Source of the DNA: Nitrospiraceae bacterium
GTDB taxonomy: Bacteria > Nitrospirota > Nitrospiria > Nitrospirales > Nitrospiraceae
DNA: 8,604 nucleotides
Assembly: GCA_014534095.1 (NCBI GenBank)
Contig: JACVSD010000071.1
Span: forward strand, 1 to 8,604
Reading direction: 5' to 3'
In this document: positions 5,813 through 8,604 of the stretch, piece by piece
Layout: each line of letters starts with the position of its first letter
Numbering within the stretch: position 1 is the stretch's first letter
Notes under the pieces: model-generated
The model's input: the letters and a program-made list of their open reading frames with translations, nothing else
What the model was told of the DNA's origin: nothing
The model's database searches: none
Translations under genes and position numbers: made by a program

Positions 5813-6748
5813 ATGCACACGAACCCTCAACGGCGACGAACGGTCCTGGCTCTGATGGGGTGCCTACTCATCGCCCAAGCCGTTGGAGTCTCCTGCTCGA
5901 GCACCCCGAAAGAGCAACCGACGTCCACCGCCAAAAAGGCCGTCGGGGGGACCGACGAACAGATCTTTTTGGGCGACACGATTGAGAAGAACTACGACCC
6001 CAACGTCATCATGAAGCGCGGGGAAGCGTTCTTCGAAAAGGAAGAATATGCAGAGGCGCTCGTGGAGTACAACCATTTCCTGGACCTCCACCGCACCCAC
6101 ATCCTCGCTCCGTATGCGGCGTTCCGAATCGGGGAAACGCACTTTAAAATGGCGAAGAGTATCGACCGGGATCCGGAACCGCTCAACAAGGCCATCACGG
6201 CGCTCGAACGGATGCGCAAGGACTTCCCGGGGAGCCGGTATGAAAGCCAGGCCCAGCAAAAGATTTCAGAATGTCACGACTGGCTCGCACAAACCCATTT
6301 GTTCGTCGGGCAATTTTATTATCGGCGCGGTTCTTATCTGGCGGCCGCGCATCGATTCGAACAGGTGATAAAGCAGTATCCCGACAAACCGGCCGCTCCC
6401 GATGCCCTGTACTTCCTCGCCATGAGCTTCCATGAACTGGGAGCCGATGATTGGGCCCATGACAACCTTGTCTTGCTGGCAGAGAAATACCCCGGCACCA
6501 AAGCGGCGGGGGACGGCAAAAGCCTGCTGGCAAAACTCCAGAAGGAGGCGGCGCCTGGTACGCTCATCGCAAAACGCTCGGATGCCGCCAGTTTGTCACA
6601 TGGGAATTCTGCATCGGAGACCGCTTCGGGTCAGGCAACGCCTGACCTTCCATCCGGCCGACCGTCTCAGCTTGGATCGTTGCGTATCCCGTCGGCCAGT
6701 GCTCTGAGCCAGGCGTTTACCGCCTGCCGCCTCGGCGCCTGGTGCTAG
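5813..6748 (+). CDS. bamD: Outer-membrane assembly lipoprotein BamD (TPR family)
   Basis: A 311-residue lipoprotein of the BamD/YfiO family, part of the BAM machine that inserts beta-barrel proteins into the outer membrane. The N-terminus is a lipoprotein signal: RRR at 7-9, hydrophobic core 10-26, and the likely lipidated C28 followed by a Ser/Thr/Pro linker. The G-V-S residues before C28 are a poor lipobox. TPR-like helical pairs cover about 64-97, 100-137, 163-192 and 195-230. The segment DRDPEPLNKAITALERMRKD (118-137) and the following YYRRGSYLAAAHRFEQVIKQ (169-188) resemble the equivalent parts of E. coli BamD. The protein is longer than the usual about 245 residues because of a low-complexity tail from about 246, ending in an abrupt TACRLGAWC that may reflect a late frameshift. 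The ATG at 5813 is chosen because the signal peptide begins there; the frame is open back to 5666. Confidence 0.85.
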   Translation: MHTNPQRRRTVLALMGCLLIAQAVGVSCSSTPKEQPTSTAKKAVGGTDEQIFLGDTIEKNYDPNVIMKRGEAFFEKEEYAEALVEYNHFLDLHRTHILAPYAAFRIGETHFKMAKSIDRDPEPLNKAITALERMRKDFPGSRYESQAQQKISECHDWLAQTHLFVGQFYYRRGSYLAAAHRFEQVIKQYPDKPAAPDALYFLAMSFHELGADDWAHDNLVLLAEKYPGTKAAGDGKSLLAKLQKEAAPGTLIAKRSDAASLSHGNSASETASGQATPDLPSGRPSQLGSLRIPSASALSQAFTACRLGAWC

Positions 6749-6758
6749 CCCCGCAGCG

Positions 6759-6773
6759 TCCGCTTTAAGCGGA
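6759..6773. terminator. Perfect hairpin between bamD and ccdA, possible weak terminator
   Basis: TCCGCTT-T-AAGCGGA is a perfect palindromic stem (at least six pairs around a three-base loop) 11 bases after the bamD stop and 76 bases beyond the convergent ccdA stop. It could act on either strand. No T-run follows on either side, so an efficient intrinsic terminator is not supported. The rest of 6749-6848 shows nothing else recognisable. Confidence 0.3.
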
Positions 6774-6848
6774 GTGATGTTCTGAATGACGCGACGTCGA
6801 GGGAATGACTGACTGGGAACGCGGTTGAGGACAGTTTCAGCATCGCCC

Positions 6849-7595
6849 TTATTGGCCGAGGTACCAGCCGATGCCGTATCGCTCAAGGAAACTCGTAATC
6901 ATCGTCAATGAATTGGAATAAATCATCACACCCACGACGAGCAACATGACTCCACTCACCGTCGATACCCCCCAGAGATAGGCCCGCAGTTCCTTAAAGT
7001 ACGCCAGAAACCGATCCACGCCCAGTGCCGTCACAAAGAGCGGCAACCCTAATCCCATCGAGTAAAAGGTCAGCAGGATGACGCCGTTGAATAACGAGTC
7101 GGTCGTGCTGGCATAGAGCAGAATCGATCCGAGCACCGGTCCCACACAGGGCGTCCATCCGGCGGCGAACGCTACACCGATCAGGAAGGAGCCGACATAA
7201 CCCGTAGGACGGTTCCTGAACTGATAGCGATGTTCCATCTTCAAGAAGTTCAGGTTCAGCACACCCAAGAGATACAGCCCGAAGACGATGATCAGGATTC
7301 CGCCGATCCGGCGGATATGGTCTTGATAGGTGATGAGCAACTGCCCCATGAGACTGGCCGAGGCGCCGAAGGCAATGAATACCGTTGAAAAACCCGCAAT
7401 GAATAAGAGCGCGTTCAAGACAATCGCTTTCTTGAACTTCACTCGCTCGGACGCATCCGTCAGCTGTTCGATCGACAAGCCGGTGATGTAGGAGATATAG
7501 GACGGCACCAGTGGCAACACACAGGGCGAGACAAAAGACAACAGGCCGGCCGAGAAGGCGGCGATCAACGAGATCTGGGGCATCGCTTGGGTCAT
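6849..7595 (-). CDS. ccdA: CcdA-type thiol-disulfide transmembrane electron carrier
   Basis: A 248-residue polytopic inner-membrane protein of the CcdA/DsbD-transmembrane family. It passes electrons from cytoplasmic thioredoxin to periplasmic thioredoxin-like partners, as in cytochrome c maturation. The two redox cysteines are in their expected settings: C25 in SFVSPCVLPLVPSYISYITG and C150 in AAGWTPCVGPVLGSILLY. About six hydrophobic helices can be seen and the length is normal. The ATG at 7595-7593 begins two bases after the stop of the upstream thioredoxin-like gene, so the pair is almost certainly co-transcribed and translationally coupled. No clear Shine-Dalgarno precedes it, and M5 (7583) is a possible alternative start. 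It lacks the periplasmic DsbD domains; the separate TlpA-like proteins probably take their place. Confidence 0.92.
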   Translation of the reverse strand: MTQAMPQISLIAAFSAGLLSFVSPCVLPLVPSYISYITGLSIEQLTDASERVKFKKAIVLNALLFIAGFSTVFIAFGASASLMGQLLITYQDHIRRIGGILIIVFGLYLLGVLNLNFLKMEHRYQFRNRPTGYVGSFLIGVAFAAGWTPCVGPVLGSILLYASTTDSLFNGVILLTFYSMGLGLPLFVTALGVDRFLAYFKELRAYLWGVSTVSGVMLLVVGVMIYSNSLTMITSFLERYGIGWYLGQ

Positions 7596-7597
7596 GC

Positions 7598-8146
7598 TTA
7601 TGACTTCATGAGAGTTTGGATTAATTCCCGCGCTTCGGGAGAGGCCCAATCGCGCGCTCCGAAAATCTTCTGCCGGATCACGCCTTGCCGATCCACCATG
7701 AACGTCATGGGCAGGGTACGGGCTCCATAGGTGAGACCGACGCGATACTCGGAATCATGCAGGATGGGAAAGGTAAACCCCATTTCCTGCTGAAAGGGTC
7801 GTGTGACGACCGCGCCCTGCGGATCGGTCGACACGGCCAGGATCTCGAACTCCTTCCTGGGAAACGTCCGGTACAGCTGCTCCATCGCCGGCATTTCGAC
7901 ACGGCAGGGTCCGCACCAGGTGGCCCAGAAATTTACCAGCACGATTTTGCCCCGGAGCTGCGCCAGGGTGACCATATTGCCGGCCAGGTCACGCAACTGA
8001 AAGTTTGGCGCGACGTCCCCGATCTTGACGACCCCGCGCTCCGCCACGAAGATGGGAGCCGGCTCTGCCAGGGACAACGCCGTCTGACACGCCCACGATC
8101 CGATGATGGTTGCGATGAGAGCCGCTGTAGACAATCGTGACTTCAT
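7598..8146 (-). CDS. Periplasmic TlpA/ResA-like thioredoxin-fold protein, second of a tandem pair
   Basis: A 182-residue exported thioredoxin-fold protein of the TlpA/ResA/CcmG group, which reduces disulfides outside the cytoplasm, typically apocytochrome c haem-binding cysteines. Residues 1 to about 28 form a signal peptide (MKSRL, then a hydrophobic run ending ALSLAEP). The redox motif WCGPC has C78 and C81, in VNFWATWCGPCRVEMP. The cis-proline is P146 in TLPMTFMVDRQGVIR. The start is ATG 8146-8144, which overlaps the TGA stop of the upstream gene by four bases (ATGA), a classic coupling arrangement; the frame is open 32 codons further but those would lie inside the upstream gene and before the signal peptide. 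ccdA follows after two bases. Cys20 sits within the signal peptide in a poor lipobox, so a lipoprotein form is possible but unlikely. Exact substrate is unknown. Confidence 0.9.
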   Translation of the reverse strand: MKSRLSTAALIATIIGSWACQTALSLAEPAPIFVAERGVVKIGDVAPNFQLRDLAGNMVTLAQLRGKIVLVNFWATWCGPCRVEMPAMEQLYRTFPRKEFEILAVSTDPQGAVVTRPFQQEMGFTFPILHDSEYRVGLTYGARTLPMTFMVDRQGVIRQKIFGARDWASPEARELIQTLMKS

Positions 8147-8604
8147 GCACGTGCTTTCGATTGATCGGGGCCCGGCTGTGCCGTTTTTGGGGTGACCTTC
8201 AATAAGGCCATGAGCGTCTTGAGGTTGTCCACGCGTGTCCAATCCTTGGGCCCGATAACAATTTCGCGGATCACCCCTTCCTGGTCGATGATGAAGGTCT
8301 CGGGTACACCCATCCGTTTGTACGGCTTATCGGTTTTACCCCAGGAATCGACGAGGACGGGAAACGTGAGATTCATGCCCTTCACGAACGGAGGAATATC
8401 CTTGGTTGTCGTCACGCGGTCGATGCTCACGGCGAGGATCACGAGGCCGTCCTTCTCAAAATTCTTATGCAGGACTTCCATCGACGGCATCTCTTCGCGA
8501 CAGGGCGCACACCACGTCGCCCAGATGTTGAGCAGCACCGCCTGCCCGCGCAGCCCCGCCAGCGACACGCTGTCACCCGTGAGCGTGCGCGCGCCGTAAC
8601 TCGG
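8143..8604 (-). CDS. TlpA/ResA-like thioredoxin-fold protein, first of a tandem pair, 5' end cut by the window edge
   Basis: A thioredoxin-fold protein of the TlpA/ResA group, with 153 codons visible before the stop; the frame is still open at 8604, so the true start and any signal peptide lie outside. The visible part begins PSYGARTLTGDSVSLAGLRG, the usual approach to the fold, followed by the redox motif WCAPC in LNIWATWCAPCREEMPSMEV and the cis-proline in GVPETFIIDQEGVIRE. A Pro/Gln/Lys-rich tail (about the last 18 residues) extends beyond the fold. The GTG at 8568-8566 is not a credible start because it would remove the first strand of the domain. It resembles the downstream gene in sequence and order but has Ala-Pro rather than Gly-Pro between the cysteines, so the two probably differ in redox potential or partner. 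Its stop overlaps the next start by four bases. Confidence 0.88.
   Translation of the reverse strand, partial: PSYGARTLTGDSVSLAGLRGQAVLLNIWATWCAPCREEMPSMEVLHKNFEKDGLVILAVSIDRVTTTKDIPPFVKGMNLTFPVLVDSWGKTDKPYKRMGVPETFIIDQEGVIREIVIGPKDWTRVDNLKTLMALLKVTPKTAQPGPDQSKARA

Noticed and set aside
5645..5830. 62-codon N-terminal extension of fabH
   Set aside because: It runs through the fabH promoter and its composition is unlike FabH. The inner ATG has a well-spaced ribosome site and is where homology begins.
5755..5985. GTG-started 76-codon ORF with a strong Shine-Dalgarno
   Set aside because: It overlaps bamD out of frame, has no recognisable content, and its purine-rich site is the complement of the fabH promoter spacer. 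Kept only as a check under findings.
7596..7649. 18-codon N-terminal extension of ccdA
   Set aside because: It lies within the 3' end of the upstream thioredoxin-like gene and adds a hydrophilic segment atypical of CcdA.
8143..8568. Treating the GTG at 8568 as the start of the right-edge thioredoxin-like gene
   Set aside because: The frame continues to the window edge with sequence typical of the domain, so the gene is truncated by the window and does not start there.
1..8604. Search for mobile elements, CRISPR arrays, tRNA genes or a defence island
   Set aside because: No transposase, integrase, repeat-spacer pattern, cloverleaf or toxin-antitoxin pair was seen by eye; coding content is housekeeping and regulatory throughout.

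Overview
The window is an ordinary-looking, gene-dense chromosomal stretch of a GC-rich, Gram-negative (diderm) bacterium. BamD, periplasmic thioredoxins and IspH place it among didermal bacteria using the MEP pathway. The gene mix and protein style would fit a Nitrospira-like member of Nitrospirota, but that is an inference from general resemblance, not a database match. I found no rRNA, tRNA, CRISPR array, insertion sequence, phage gene or obvious transferred island, and no clear new multi-gene system. The most interesting features are regulatory.

Layout, left to right. (1) Positions 1-123, minus strand: the first 41 codons of ispH, running off the left edge. (2) 124-292: a divergent control region with an imperfect 14-base direct repeat and a plausible ispH promoter. 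(3) 293-2936, plus strand: a PhoB-type response regulator and a large PhoR-type sensor kinase with periplasmic, HAMP and PAS domains. They are separated by 85 bases that contain a GC-only hairpin. (4) 2916-4566, minus strand: a PhoU-like DUF47 protein followed by a Pit-type phosphate permease. The permease gene overlaps the kinase gene tail to tail by 21 bases. (5) 4567-4651: a short upstream region with a Pho-box-like tandem repeat of 11-base period. (6) 4652-5644, minus strand: fabH, with a near-consensus promoter at 5736-5764. (7) 5813-6748, plus strand: the outer-membrane assembly lipoprotein bamD, divergent from fabH. (8) 6849-8604, minus strand: a tight thiol-redox operon of two TlpA/ResA-like thioredoxins (the first cut by the right edge) and ccdA.

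How the genes may work together. The two-component pair, the DUF47 protein, the Pit permease and the Pho-box-like site together suggest a compact phosphate sensing and uptake locus without the usual pstSCAB-phoU genes inside this window. CcdA would carry electrons across the inner membrane to the two periplasmic thioredoxin-like proteins, as in cytochrome c maturation or general extracytoplasmic thiol reduction. ispH, fabH and bamD are housekeeping genes for isoprenoid synthesis, fatty-acid initiation and outer-membrane protein assembly.
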